NCBI GenBank assembly: GCA_903826575.1
Contig: CAIKEU010000050.1
Span: 1 to 42,094, forward strand
Length of the DNA stretch: 42,094 nt
Direction of reading: 5' to 3'
DNA from: an uncultured bacterium
GTDB lineage: Bacteria; Actinomycetota; Actinomycetes; S36-B12; CAIYMF01
The position numbers and the translations under genes are program-made. The notes below the pieces were generated by a model. The model saw only the letters and a list, made by a program, of their open reading frames with translations, was not told the DNA's origin and did no database searches. Below are positions 17,046 through 25,035 of the stretch, one piece after another; the stretch's first letter is position 1, and each line of letters opens with the position of its first letter.

Positions 17046-17140
17046 CCTGCGCTCCTCACTTTGGACATCCCTCGCGAGCGTTGACCATCTGAGCATGCCA
17101 CGCTGAGCACTACGGTGCACGGATGGAAGGGTAACGGGAC

Positions 17141-18019
17141 ATGTCACGACAGCAAGAGCCACTGGTTCTCGGGCGCGCAACGTTCAGTCCAACAGACCTC
17201 GTGATCATGGCGATCGTCAATCGCACCCCTGACTCGTTTTACGACAGGGGCGCAACGTTCACCGATATCGCAGCCATGGATGCGGTAGAGCGGGCAATCG
17301 ACAACGGCGCTGAAATCATTGACATAGGCGGAGTGAAAGCCGGGCCCGGCGCGGAGGTTGACGCTCAGGAGGAGATCCGTCGCACTGCCTCACTTGTCGC
17401 TGAAATTCGCTCTCGCTACGACGTCGTGATTAGTGTCGATACCTGGCGAGCAGAGGTTGGGCGGGTCGTGTGCTCAGAGGGTGCAGATCTCCTCAATGAC
17501 GCATGGGGCGGGTTCGATCCCGATCTGGCTCAGGTTGCAGCTGAATTCAAGGTAGGTCTGGTCTGCACACATACCGGCGGTGCAACGCCACGTACGCGGC
17601 CGCACCGAGTCGCCTACACCGACGTTATGGCCGACATCCTCGAACGGACCGTGGGGGAAGCAGAACGAGCCCAGGCCCTTGGCGTCCCCCGCGAGTCCAT
17701 CATCATCGACCCCGGCCACGATTTTGGTAAGAACACTCGCCATTCGCTGGACGCAACTCGTCGGCTCAATGAGATGGTAGACACTGGTTGGCCAGTCTTG
17801 GTTTCGCTATCGCGCAAAGACTTTGTGGGTGAAGCCCTCGATATCATCGGCCCCAACGACCGACTCACTGGCACATTAGCCACGACGGCGATTTCAGCCT
17901 GGCTCGGTGCGCGCATCTATCGCGTTCACGACGTAGCGAGCACACGGCAGACATTGGATATGGTCGCCGCGATCAACGGCACGGTGCAGCCAAAAGTGGC
18001 CCGACGCGGACTCGCGTAG
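17141..18019 (+). CDS. folP2: Dihydropteroate synthase-family protein (FolP2-like)
   Basis: TIM-barrel DHPS-fold protein. 292 residues. The pterin loop is IMAIVNRTPDSFYDRG (about 22-37), then VISVDTWRAEV, LLNDAWGG, IIIDPGHDFGKNT, and a Ser-Arg-Lys segment SLSRKDFVG. The form MAIVNRTPDSF, in place of the canonical VVNVTPDSF, together with the neighbours, matches mycobacterial FolP2 (Rv1207), which has been reported to lack DHPS activity, so calling it a folate enzyme is uncertain. The ATG at 17141 has GGAAGGG upstream. It is divergent from the DivIVA gene and convergent with the LOG pair. Confidence 0.85.
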   Translation: MSRQQEPLVLGRATFSPTDLVIMAIVNRTPDSFYDRGATFTDIAAMDAVERAIDNGAEIIDIGGVKAGPGAEVDAQEEIRRTASLVAEIRSRYDVVISVDTWRAEVGRVVCSEGADLLNDAWGGFDPDLAQVAAEFKVGLVCTHTGGATPRTRPHRVAYTDVMADILERTVGEAERAQALGVPRESIIIDPGHDFGKNTRHSLDATRRLNEMVDTGWPVLVSLSRKDFVGEALDIIGPNDRLTGTLATTAISAWLGARIYRVHDVASTRQTLDMVAAINGTVQPKVARRGLA

Positions 18020-18029
18020 CCCGAAACAT

Positions 18030-18057
18030 CCCGAGTGACAAACGATCACGACTCGGG
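18030..18057 (+). terminator. Stem-loop between folP2-like and LOG genes
   Basis: CCCGAGTGA (18030-18038) pairs with TCAC (18046-18049) and ACTCGGG (18051-18057) with one bulged base, loop CAAACGA. It lies between two convergent stops (18019 and 18070), so it likely terminates both, although there is no T-run. Confidence 0.55.
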
Positions 18058-18069
18058 CCCACCGTCTGA

Positions 18070-18675
18070 CTAAAACTCCGATTCAAGGAATTCCGCCGCG
18101 GTCGGTTGCAATTGAGAGCTCAGTTCTTCACCGGCCCACGCTTGCTCGATCGCGATCATTGCCTCGTCGGTGGACGTCGTCCAGATGGGCAGCAGTTCGA
18201 CGTTATCTCGAACGAATCCGCCTCGGGTCAACGTGGTGAATAGTTCCCGCAAGCCATGGAAGTCACCCCACGGATCGAGGATCACAATGGGTTTGTTGTG
18301 CATCTGCAAAGATCGCGACGCCCAAATCTCAAGCAACTCTTCCAACGTACCCAGTCCACCGGGCAAGGTCAGAAACGCGTCCGCCCGCCGATCCATTTCG
18401 GCCTTACGCTCCCGCATGTTCGCGGTAACGATCAGTTCGTCCGAGCCGTGATCAGCAACCTCGAGATCGACGAGCGCCTGCGGAATAACACCGACGGTGC
18501 GAGCACCACCCGCTCGGGCCGCCCGCGCAACCGCACCCATACAGCTAATCGCTCCCCCACCGCTAACAAGCGACCAACCACGATGGGCAAGGGCGAACCC
18601 AACTTCAGCCGCGAGAACGCTGTAACGCTCATCAATGGCTTGGCTTGACGCACAGAACACCGCAACGGTCGGCAT
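18070..18675 (-). CDS. LOG-family protein (TIGR00730), putative nucleotide 5'-monophosphate phosphoribohydrolase
   Basis: Family members split nucleotide 5'-monophosphates to the base plus ribose phosphate, for example cytokinin activation. 201 residues. Motifs: VAVFCASSQAIDERY at the N-terminus, GWSLVSGGGAISCMGAVARA, MRERKAEMDRRADAFL, and PGGLGTLEELLEIW, the PGGxGTxxE signature. The active-site residues look intact. The ATG at 18675 shares one base with the preceding LOG stop (TGATG), so translation is coupled. An upstream ATG at 18699 is in frame but deep in the neighbour. M. tuberculosis Rv1205 is the likely counterpart. Confidence 0.85.
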   Translation of the reverse strand: MPTVAVFCASSQAIDERYSVLAAEVGFALAHRGWSLVSGGGAISCMGAVARAARAGGARTVGVIPQALVDLEVADHGSDELIVTANMRERKAEMDRRADAFLTLPGGLGTLEELLEIWASRSLQMHNKPIVILDPWGDFHGLRELFTTLTRGGFVRDNVELLPIWTTSTDEAMIAIEQAWAGEELSSQLQPTAAEFLESEF

Positions 18676-19481
18676 CAGATCTTCCGGGGTGGGAACCACT
18701 CGTGCCAGTCTTGGCCTTCGTCGCGAGCGCGATGAGCATCACCAATAATCGTGACGATCTCGTCAACGTCATCTGTGAGATGAATCAGGTTGAGATCATC
18801 TGGTGAAATCTTTCCCGACTCGACAGCCCTCGCCTTAAGCCATTCGACTAGACCGCTCCAATAATCGACGCCAACGAGAATCACTGGGAACCATGTGATC
18901 TTGCCCGTCTGAACCAAGGTCAGTGACTCAAATAACTCGTCGAGTGTGCCGAATCCACCGGGGAAAACAACAAAAGCTTGGGCGTACTTAACGAACATCG
19001 TCTTTCGGGCGAAGAAGTAGCGAAAGTCGATGGCGATATCGAGATACTCGTTGAGGCCCTGCTCATGCGGAAGTTCAATCCCTAGCCCGACCGATACTCC
19101 ACCAGCTTGGAAAGCGCCACGGTTGGCCGCTTCCATGATCCCCGGACCTCCGCCGGTGACGGTGGCATACCCCGCCTCAGCTAACGCCGCACCCAACGCC
19201 TGTGCCCGAACATATTCAGGGTCAGATTCTGGCGTTCGGGCCGAGCCGAAGACGCACACGGCACGACCAAGATCTGCCAGGGCGCCAAAGCCTTCAACGA
19301 ACTCGGCCTGAATTCGAAGAACCCGCCAGGGATCGGTATGTACCCAATCACTTGGGCCTCGCTGATCGAGTAGCCGCTGATCGGTTGTGGTGGGCTCGAT
19401 TTGTTCACGACGTAGGGTCACCGGACCCTTCACGCGCTTAGTTACCGGCCCACCGAACGCAGATGTGGAGGATGACGTCAC
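18675..19481 (-). CDS. Second LOG-family protein (TIGR00730)
   Basis: 268 residues, longer than the first copy because of an N-terminal extension of about 55 residues containing GPSDWVHTDPWRVLRIQAEF. Core motifs: AVCVFGSARTPE, TGGGPGIMEAANRGAFQAGG, FFARKTMFVKYAQAF, and PGGFGTLDELFES. The extension plus core resembles the larger LOG proteins of actinobacteria. It is the first gene of a two-gene unit. The GTG at 19481 has no ribosome-binding site but has TAGCGT at -12 to -7, so leaderless. Two different LOG proteins coupled in one transcript suggests they act as a pair or heteromer, which is inference. Confidence 0.85.
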   Translation of the reverse strand: MTSSSTSAFGGPVTKRVKGPVTLRREQIEPTTTDQRLLDQRGPSDWVHTDPWRVLRIQAEFVEGFGALADLGRAVCVFGSARTPESDPEYVRAQALGAALAEAGYATVTGGGPGIMEAANRGAFQAGGVSVGLGIELPHEQGLNEYLDIAIDFRYFFARKTMFVKYAQAFVVFPGGFGTLDELFESLTLVQTGKITWFPVILVGVDYWSGLVEWLKARAVESGKISPDDLNLIHLTDDVDEIVTIIGDAHRARDEGQDWHEWFPPRKI

Positions 19482-19487
19482 CCTCTG

Positions 19488-19493
19488 ACGCTA
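19488..19493 (-). promoter_or_regulatory. Predicted -10 element of leaderless promoter (LOG pair)
   Basis: TAGCGT at -12 to -7 of the GTG at 19481, the same hexamer as upstream of dapE. Confidence 0.55.
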
Positions 19494-19732
19494 GCCGGTG
19501 ATGACTCGATAACGCATGCCCTTCACGCGGAAACGCGAACCTTTTTCGGGTGGATCAATTAGGCGCGCGAGTGATCGTCGGCATCCGTCAGTTGAAAGGC
19601 CGATCTCATGCGGAGATCTTGACGAGGATCGCTGGGCGCACAACACCCAACTCCTGTTGACGAGCCAGTGCGCGTCACCGCAATACCAATCGCAATAGGC
19701 ACGATGAGCAACAGGCCGAACGCAATCTCCAT
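19491..19732 (-). pseudogene. Small putative membrane-protein ORF, possibly frameshifted
   Basis: Two overlapping minus-strand frames share this stretch. One begins with ATG at 19732 and encodes 57 residues with an N-terminal membrane segment (MEIAFGLLLIVPIAIGIAV) and stops at 19559. The other has a plausible C-terminus (LARLIDPPEKGSRFRVKGM and so on) and ends at 19491. Each half looks coding only in its own frame, so a single frameshift would join them into an 80-residue membrane protein. It lies about 20 bases after dapE. I do not recognise the family. A sequencing error or a genuine broken gene are both possible. Confidence 0.3.
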
Positions 19733-19750
19733 ACGACGAGGTTAGCAATC

Positions 19751-20836
19751 TCAGTCGGTTGTTAGCCAGCGATGAAGGGCATCGCGCACGGTAAACAGAT
19801 CCGTCACGGGGGTGAACTCATCCCGATGATGGGCTAAAGACGGATTGCCCGGGCCGAAGTTGACTGCCGGCACTCCCAGCGAGGTAAATCGGGCAACATC
19901 GGTCCACCCAAATTTCGGGCTGGGTTCCCCACCAACAGCAGCCACGAAAGCCGCGGCAGCAGGGTGGCTCAGGCCGGGCAGAGCCCCGTCAACCGCATCC
20001 ACTACAGAAACGTCGAACCCGGCAAAGATCTCGCGCAGATGAGCCGCGCCCTCAGCAGACGAACGATTCGGAGCAAATCTGTAATTGACGGACACCACGC
20101 ACTCATCTGGAATGACGTTGCTGGCAACACCACCGCGGATGCCGACAGCATTGAGGCCCTCGCGGTACGTCAGGCCGTCGATCTCAACGGTCCGCGGTTC
20201 ATAGGCTGAGAGCCGACGCAAGATCTCGTCCGCTTTATGAATCGCGTTCTGGCCCATCCACGCGCGGGCTGAGTGGGCGCGCACCCCCTGTGTGCTCACG
20301 TCAACACGCATGGTGCCTTGGCATCCCGCCTCCACAACGGCATTCGACGGCTCCATGAGCACGGCAAAGTCGCCTGCGATCAGCTCTGGCCGTTCGTCGG
20401 CCAGTCGGCGCAATCCGTTGAACTCGGAATCAATCTCTTCACACTCGTAGAAAACCCAGGTGATGTCACGCACCGGATTGGAGATGAGTGCCGACAGGTG
20501 CAGTGCAACGGCAACTCCACCCTTCATGTCACAGGCACCGAGCCCATAGATGCGATCCTCACCATCGACATCGACCCGTCGGGATGGCATGTTCTGATTT
20601 TCTGGAACCGTGTCCAGGTGTCCGCCGATCACCACTCGATGTGAGCGGCCGAGATTCGTTCGGGCGACGATGGTGTGCCCATCGCGGATGACCTCGAGGT
20701 GGGCGACACTGCGAAGTGCAGTCTCAACTGCATCAGCAATGACCAGCTCCGTTTTCGACTCACTCGCAATATCGATCAGCGCCGAGAGTAGCTCCGGAAG
20801 ATCTGCAGAAAGGTCTAGTTGCTGGGGTGATGTCAC
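19751..20836 (-). CDS. dapE: Succinyl-diaminopimelate desuccinylase
   Basis: Removes succinate from N-succinyl-L,L-DAP in lysine and meso-DAP synthesis, needed for the cell wall. 361 residues. M20 metallopeptidase motifs: GGHLDTVP (His73, Asp75), ACDMKGG (Asp103), ECEEID (Glu133/Glu134) and MEPS (Glu162), plus a C-terminal HHRDE. The first GTG at 20836 is the start: TAGCGT sits at -12 to -7 and no other site is seen. It is divergent from dapD with 86 bases between, so the two lysine genes share a short control region. An unrelated M20 amidase is unlikely given dapD beside it. Confidence 0.95.
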   Translation of the reverse strand: MTSPQQLDLSADLPELLSALIDIASESKTELVIADAVETALRSVAHLEVIRDGHTIVARTNLGRSHRVVIGGHLDTVPENQNMPSRRVDVDGEDRIYGLGACDMKGGVAVALHLSALISNPVRDITWVFYECEEIDSEFNGLRRLADERPELIAGDFAVLMEPSNAVVEAGCQGTMRVDVSTQGVRAHSARAWMGQNAIHKADEILRRLSAYEPRTVEIDGLTYREGLNAVGIRGGVASNVIPDECVVSVNYRFAPNRSSAEGAAHLREIFAGFDVSVVDAVDGALPGLSHPAAAAFVAAVGGEPSPKFGWTDVARFTSLGVPAVNFGPGNPSLAHHRDEFTPVTDLFTVRDALHRWLTTD

Positions 20837-20842
20837 GGAGTA

Positions 20843-20848
20843 ACGCTA
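20843..20848 (-). promoter_or_regulatory. Predicted -10 element of leaderless promoter (dapE)
   Basis: TAGCGT at -12 to -7 of the GTG at 20836. Only a few bases separate it from the start codon. Confidence 0.55.
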
Positions 20849-20910
20849 TCCCGTCTGGCAGATCGGCGACTACAGGAAAGGGTCAACGTCATCTCGACGC
20901 CCCTTCTCGA

Positions 20911-20916
20911 TAGGTT
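20911..20916 (+). promoter_or_regulatory. Predicted -10 element of leaderless promoter (dapD)
   Basis: TAGGTT at -12 to -7 of the ATG at 20923. With the dapE element it forms a divergent promoter pair whose hexamers lie about 62 bases apart. Confidence 0.5.
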
Positions 20917-20922
20917 GTCACC

Positions 20923-21861
20923 ATGAGCATGACCCCACACCCCGCAGCCGCAATCGGACTAGCCACCTACGCGGACACCGGCGCACTGCTGGACGTTTGG
21001 TACCCGCAGCCCGCTCTGGCAACCACAGCGCCTGAGGTGACCGGCCTGAGCGAGACGATGGCGGCACGCACCGACGAGCTTCGAGCCGTCAGTACCTCGG
21101 TGATCAGCACCACAATTGCCGATCTATCTGTTCCGCCCGTTGATGCAGCCGATGCGTGGCTTCGGCTGCACCTGCTGTCGCACCGACTCGTCACTCCGCG
21201 CTCCATCGCCATGGACGGCGTATTTGGGCTGCTGACCAACGTCGCCTGGACATCGCTCGGACCCATCCCACTCGATCGACTAACCGACGTGCAGATTGTT
21301 GCGCGGGTACGCGGACATCACGTCAGTGTGCACGGCGTCGACAAGTTTCCGAGAATGCTTGATTACGTTGTGCCCAGTGGTGTGCGCGTCGCCGATGCGG
21401 ATCGAGTTCGTCTTGGCGCACATCTCGCCAGCGGCACCACAGTCATGCACGAAGGGTTCGTCAACTTCAACGCCGGCACCCTTGGCGCATCAATGGTTGA
21501 GGGCCGGATTTCCGCCGGTGTCGTCGTCGGTAACGGTTCAGATATCGGCGGTGGCGCATCGATCATGGGCACCCTGTCAGGTGGTGGCACCGAAGTGATC
21601 ACCATCGGTGAACGTTGCCTGATCGGTGCAAATGCCGGGGTGGGCATCTCACTCGGAAATGATTGCGTCGTCGAAGCGGGCTGTTACGTCACGGCCGGAT
21701 CAAAGTTGACCCTCCCTGACGGAACTGTCGCCAAGGGTCGCGATCTTTCTGGCGCTGACAACCTTCAGTTCTGGCGCAACTCCATGACCGGAAGCCTCGA
21801 AGCGCGCCAACGAAGTGGCTCGTGGGGCGGGCTCAACACCCACCTGCATCACAACGACTGA
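20923..21861 (+). CDS. dapD: 2,3,4,5-tetrahydropyridine-2,6-dicarboxylate N-succinyltransferase
   Basis: Succinylates tetrahydrodipicolinate with succinyl-CoA, the step before DapC and DapE. 312 residues. The C-terminal part is a left-handed beta-helix with hexapeptide-like turns ([21 protein letters not shown], then [20 protein letters not shown] and further) typical of the trimeric acyltransferase; the N-terminal part is the actinobacterial extension. M. tuberculosis DapD (Rv1201c) has similar length. The dapD stop overlaps a hairpin shared with gltA, which is convergent. Start at 20923 is ATG with a leaderless-type element. Confidence 0.95.
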   Translation: MSMTPHPAAAIGLATYADTGALLDVWYPQPALATTAPEVTGLSETMAARTDELRAVSTSVISTTIADLSVPPVDAADAWLRLHLLSHRLVTPRSIAMDGVFGLLTNVAWTSLGPIPLDRLTDVQIVARVRGHHVSVHGVDKFPRMLDYVVPSGVRVADADRVRLGAHLASGTTVMHEGFVNFNAGTLGASMVEGRISAGVVVGNGSDIGGGASIMGTLSGGGTEVITIGERCLIGANAGVGISLGNDCVVEAGCYVTAGSKLTLPDGTVAKGRDLSGADNLQFWRNSMTGSLEARQRSGSWGGLNTHLHHND

Positions 21862-21876
21862 CGGTAGGCCGTCAGT
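21857..21876 (+). terminator. Shared stem-loop overlapping both dapD and gltA stop codons
   Basis: ACTGACGG (21857-21864) and CCGTCAGT (21869-21876) pair perfectly around TAGG. The dapD stop (21859-21861) and the first base of the gltA stop codon on the other strand (21876) lie in the arms. A bidirectional terminator is the simplest explanation. Confidence 0.55.
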
Positions 21877-23159
21877 TAACGACCGTCGATCGGCACGTAA
21901 TCACGTTCCGTCACACCGACATAGACCTGCCGAGGACGTCCGATCTTGGTTTGCGGATCTTCAATCATTTCGTGCCATTGAGCGATCCATCCCGGTAATC
22001 GTCCTAGGGCAAACAGCACGGTGAACATTCGCGTGGGGAATCCCATCGCTTTGTAGATCAGACCCGTGTAGAAGTCGACATTCGGGTATAGGCGACGTTC
22101 TACGAAATAGTCATCCGAGAGGGCTGCTTGCTCCAACCGAAGGGCAATATCAAGTAGAGGGTCGTTAACCCCGAGGGACTCGAACACCTCATAGGCAGCT
22201 TTCTTAACGATCGCCGCACGCGGATCATAATTCTTGTACACGCGATGGCCAAAGCCCATGAGCTTCACGCCATCTTCACGATTCTTCACCTGACGAATGA
22301 ACGTGTTGACTCCACCACCCGAACGATGGATTTGATCGAGCATTTCCAAAACAGCTTGGTTGGCACCACCGTGCAGCGGCCCGAAGAGCGCATTGATTCC
22401 AGCGGATACCGATGCAAACAAATTCGCGTGCGAGGATCCGACGAGGCGCACGGTCGAGGTCGAACAGTTCTGCTCGTGATCAGCATGCAAAATCAGAAGC
22501 AAATCAAGAGCTCGGACGAGAACTGGATTGCCGATGTACTCCTCAGCCGGAACACCAAAGGTCATCCGCAGGAAGTTTTCGTTGGCAGTCAACGAGTTAT
22601 CCGGATACAGCAGCGGCTGACCAATCGACTTTTTGTAGGCGTACGCCGCGATCGTTGGCATCTTCGCCAGCAGTCTGATCGTCGAAATGTGAACTTGCTC
22701 AGGATCAAAAGGATCCAGCGAGTCCTGATAGAAGGTCGACAACGCGCTCACCGCACTAGACAGAACCGGCATCGGGTGCGCATCACGCGGGAAACCATCG
22801 AAGAACCGACGCAGATCCTCGTGCAGCATGGTGTGCATCTTGATCTGGTGTTCAAAGGTGGCTAGCTGTTCCGGGGTCGGAAGTGCGCCATAAATCAACA
22901 GGTAGGACGTCTCAAGGAACGTCGACTTCTCAGCCAACTGCTCGATGGGGTAACCGCGGTAGCGCAAGATGCCGGCGTCACCGTCAATGAACGTGATCGC
23001 AGACGTACACGATGCGGTGTTAGTGAAACCCGCATCTAGTGCGACCGCGCCCGTCTCCTTGAGCAGCGGCGCGATATTGATCCCATCATTCCCATCGGTG
23101 GCGGGGACGAGGTCGAGCGGGACTTGCCTACCGTCGAATGACAAGGCGATGTCGGGCAT
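21876..23159 (-). CDS. gltA: Citrate synthase
   Basis: First step of the TCA cycle, condensing acetyl-CoA and oxaloacetate. 427 residues, the same length as the E. coli hexameric enzyme. Active-site residues are present at His263 (GPLHGGAN), His305 (GFGHRVYK) and Asp362 (NVDFYTG). GGAGGTAAGGG directly precedes the ATG at 23159. It is monocistronic, converging on dapD. The methylcitrate synthases of actinobacteria are shorter, so the TCA role is favoured. Confidence 0.96.
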   Translation of the reverse strand: MPDIALSFDGRQVPLDLVPATDGNDGINIAPLLKETGAVALDAGFTNTASCTSAITFIDGDAGILRYRGYPIEQLAEKSTFLETSYLLIYGALPTPEQLATFEHQIKMHTMLHEDLRRFFDGFPRDAHPMPVLSSAVSALSTFYQDSLDPFDPEQVHISTIRLLAKMPTIAAYAYKKSIGQPLLYPDNSLTANENFLRMTFGVPAEEYIGNPVLVRALDLLLILHADHEQNCSTSTVRLVGSSHANLFASVSAGINALFGPLHGGANQAVLEMLDQIHRSGGGVNTFIRQVKNREDGVKLMGFGHRVYKNYDPRAAIVKKAAYEVFESLGVNDPLLDIALRLEQAALSDDYFVERRLYPNVDFYTGLIYKAMGFPTRMFTVLFALGRLPGWIAQWHEMIEDPQTKIGRPRQVYVGVTERDYVPIDGR

Positions 23160-23207
23160 CCCTTACCTCCATAAACACGTCACAAGGGGCGCGGTAGCAC
23201 CTACTTC

Positions 23208-23213
23208 ACGCTA
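23208..23213 (-). promoter_or_regulatory. Possible -10 element for gltA
   Basis: TAGCGT, identical to the dapE and LOG elements, lies about 50 bases upstream of the gltA ATG. Its TAGC lies in the arm of a GGTAGC...GCTACC stem-loop. A 5' leader of about 40 bases would follow. Only one of several possible sites. Confidence 0.25.
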
Positions 23214-23295
23214 CCCGGCCTACATATGCAGAGTCTGCCGGACTAGCCCCGAACGGACGTGATCTGGACCTCACCAATTTCGGGTACAGGCGCGG

Positions 23296-24390
23296 TTATG
23301 CCCCGAGTCGACTGACTGCAGCGGCAATCCGCTCGTCACTGGCCGTCAACGCCACGCGCACGTGCCGAGCACCGGCTTGGCCGTAGAACTCGCCCGGCGC
23401 AACCAAGATTCCGCGTTCAGCAAGCCAGGCCACAGAATCCCAACTTGATTCATCCCGGGTGCACCACAGGTAAAGTCCTGCGTCTGACAGATCGATTCGA
23501 AAGCCCGACGCCTGTAACGCAGGTGCGATCGTGCTTCGCCGCGCGCGATAGCGATCACGCTGTTCGAGCACGTGAGCGTCATCAGACATCGCCACAATCG
23601 CCGCTCGCTGGACCGGTCCCGGAACAATAAGTCCTAGGTGCTTGCGCGCCTCGAGCACTGGTGCAATGAGCGACGCATCACCGAGCAACATACCCACGCG
23701 ATAACCAGCGAGGTTACTGCGCTTACTCAGAGACTGGACGGCAAGTACCCGCTCGTGAGTCTCACCGCACACCCGCGGATCCAAGATGCTGACGGGCGTC
23801 TGCGTCCAACCGAGTGAGAAATAGCATTCATCGCTAGCAACGATGCTGTTGTTCGCCCGCGCCCAAGCAACGATCTCGCGCATGTTCTCGATCGACATAA
23901 CCCGCCCAGTCGGGTTGGACGGTGAATTCAGCCAAATTAGCGCGGGGCGATGCGCTGCCCATGAGTCGATGGAATCAGCACGAACGATCACGCTATTGGT
24001 GATCCGTGCACCGACATCGTATGTCGGGTAGGCGATTTCAGGGATCGCAATGACATCTGATTCGGTTAGTCCAAGCAGGGTTGGCAGCAGTGCCACCAGC
24101 TCTTTGGAGCCGATCGTGGGCATAACTTCAGAGCTCGTTAGCGCCGCCCCTAGAACCCGAGATGCCCACGCCACCATAGCTTCACGAAGTTCCACCGTTC
24201 CTGCCGTCAGCGGGTAGCCGGGGAAATTCGTTGCACCGGCAAGGGCTTGGGCAATCATGTCCGGAACAGGGTCCACAGGGGTCCCGACTGAGAGATCAAC
24301 AATTCCATGGGCATGAGCACGGGCAATGTCACCAAACGGGGCCAGTCGATCCCATGGAAAGTCGGGCAGACGTTCGGCAAGAAAGCTCAC
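23296..24390 (-). CDS. dapC: Succinyldiaminopimelate transaminase
   Basis: PLP enzyme that aminates N-succinyl-2-amino-6-ketopimelate in lysine synthesis. 364 residues, fold-type I. The PLP lysine is Lys223 in QSLSKRSNLAGYRVGM; NSPSNPTGRV and the SDECYF segment provide cofactor contacts. M. tuberculosis DapC (Rv1178) lies next to fdxC in the same way. The GTG at 24390 has GGAA about six bases upstream. A general aminotransferase function cannot be excluded, but the position among dapD/dapE and fdxA supports the call. Confidence 0.88.
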   Translation of the reverse strand: MSFLAERLPDFPWDRLAPFGDIARAHAHGIVDLSVGTPVDPVPDMIAQALAGATNFPGYPLTAGTVELREAMVAWASRVLGAALTSSEVMPTIGSKELVALLPTLLGLTESDVIAIPEIAYPTYDVGARITNSVIVRADSIDSWAAHRPALIWLNSPSNPTGRVMSIENMREIVAWARANNSIVASDECYFSLGWTQTPVSILDPRVCGETHERVLAVQSLSKRSNLAGYRVGMLLGDASLIAPVLEARKHLGLIVPGPVQRAAIVAMSDDAHVLEQRDRYRARRSTIAPALQASGFRIDLSDAGLYLWCTRDESSWDSVAWLAERGILVAPGEFYGQAGARHVRVALTASDERIAAAVSRLGA

Positions 24391-24500
24391 AATTCATTCC
24401 GTTCGTATATTGATATGGGTGAACCTCTCGGCAGCCGGCCGCCTCACCGGTGGTAGACGATGGGACACCCGAGCCTCTACACAGGAGCTTCTACAAAGGA

Positions 24501-24532
24501 ACGCGCCGTCGCCCTTTGAGGCAACGGCGCGT
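24501..24532 (-). terminator. Stem-loop after the ferredoxin gene
   Basis: ACGCGCCGTCGCC (24501-24513) pairs with GGCAACGGCGCGT (24520-24532) with one mismatch around a six-base loop. On the minus strand it is followed by TCCTTTG. It lies 28 bases after the fdxA stop and before dapC, so it likely ends fdxA and shields dapC from read-through. Confidence 0.6.
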
Positions 24533-24559
24533 CCAATAACAGTGAATTCGTCAGTGACC

Positions 24560-24880
24560 TTAGTGAGCCTGGGGCGCAAGTGCGGCGACGATCGCGGCAT
24601 CACGCGGAATCAGACCCAACTTTGACGCACCACCCGGTGAACCGAGTTCGTCAAAGAATTCCGCGTTAGCTGCCGTGTAGTCCTTGAACTGCTCCGGGAC
24701 GTCGTCTTCGTAGAAAATCGACTCGACGGGGCATACCGGCTCGCACGCACCACAATCGACACACTCGTCGGGGTGGATGTAGAGCATCCGCTCACCCTCG
24801 TAGATGCAATCAACGGGGCATTCCTCGACGCAGGCCTTGTCCTTAAGGTCGACGCACGACTGAGAGATGACGTAAGTCAC
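24560..24880 (-). CDS. fdxA: Seven-iron ferredoxin
   Basis: Electron carrier with one 3Fe-4S and one 4Fe-4S cluster. 106 residues. Cysteines 9, 17 and 50 fit the 3Fe cluster and 21, 40, 43 and 46 the 4Fe cluster by alignment to Azotobacter ferredoxin I; the segments are ACVEECPVDCIYEG and DECVDCGACEPVCP. The true start is GTG at 24880, with GGAAGG eight bases before; a longer frame to 24931 has no site. Mycobacterial FdxC (Rv1177) sits just before dapC likewise. Confidence 0.95.
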   Translation of the reverse strand: MTYVISQSCVDLKDKACVEECPVDCIYEGERMLYIHPDECVDCGACEPVCPVESIFYEDDVPEQFKDYTAANAEFFDELGSPGGASKLGLIPRDAAIVAALAPQAH

Positions 24881-24959
24881 GTACGAATCCTTCCAGATCC
24901 ACTTACCCTGACATCCAGTGGCGGGCACCACCAGACCCGAACCTGCTCCCGCAGGGCCG

Positions 24960-24971
24960 ACGTATATACGT
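24960..24971 (+). promoter_or_regulatory. 12-bp perfect palindrome in a divergent promoter region
   Basis: ACGTATATACGT lies between the starts of fdxA (24880) and the small SH3-like gene (25036). A perfect, A/T-centred palindrome in a divergent spacer is a candidate operator; the TATACG within it could also be a -10 for fdxA. The regulator is not known. Confidence 0.35.
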
Positions 24972-25035
24972 TAGTACCTCGACCACATCTAGTATCACGT
25001 CCACACCGTGTTTGTGCGAATGAGGGGTCCGCTCA

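Noticed and set aside
18675-18699. Upstream ATG at 18699 as the start of the shorter LOG protein
   Set aside because: It would start inside the previous gene; the TGATG coupling at 18675 gives the canonical MPTVAVFCASS N-terminus.
22245-22865. A 206-codon open frame on the plus strand opposite citrate synthase
   Set aside because: It lies entirely within gltA in antisense, has no recognisable domain or start context, and mirrors the codon bias of gltA.
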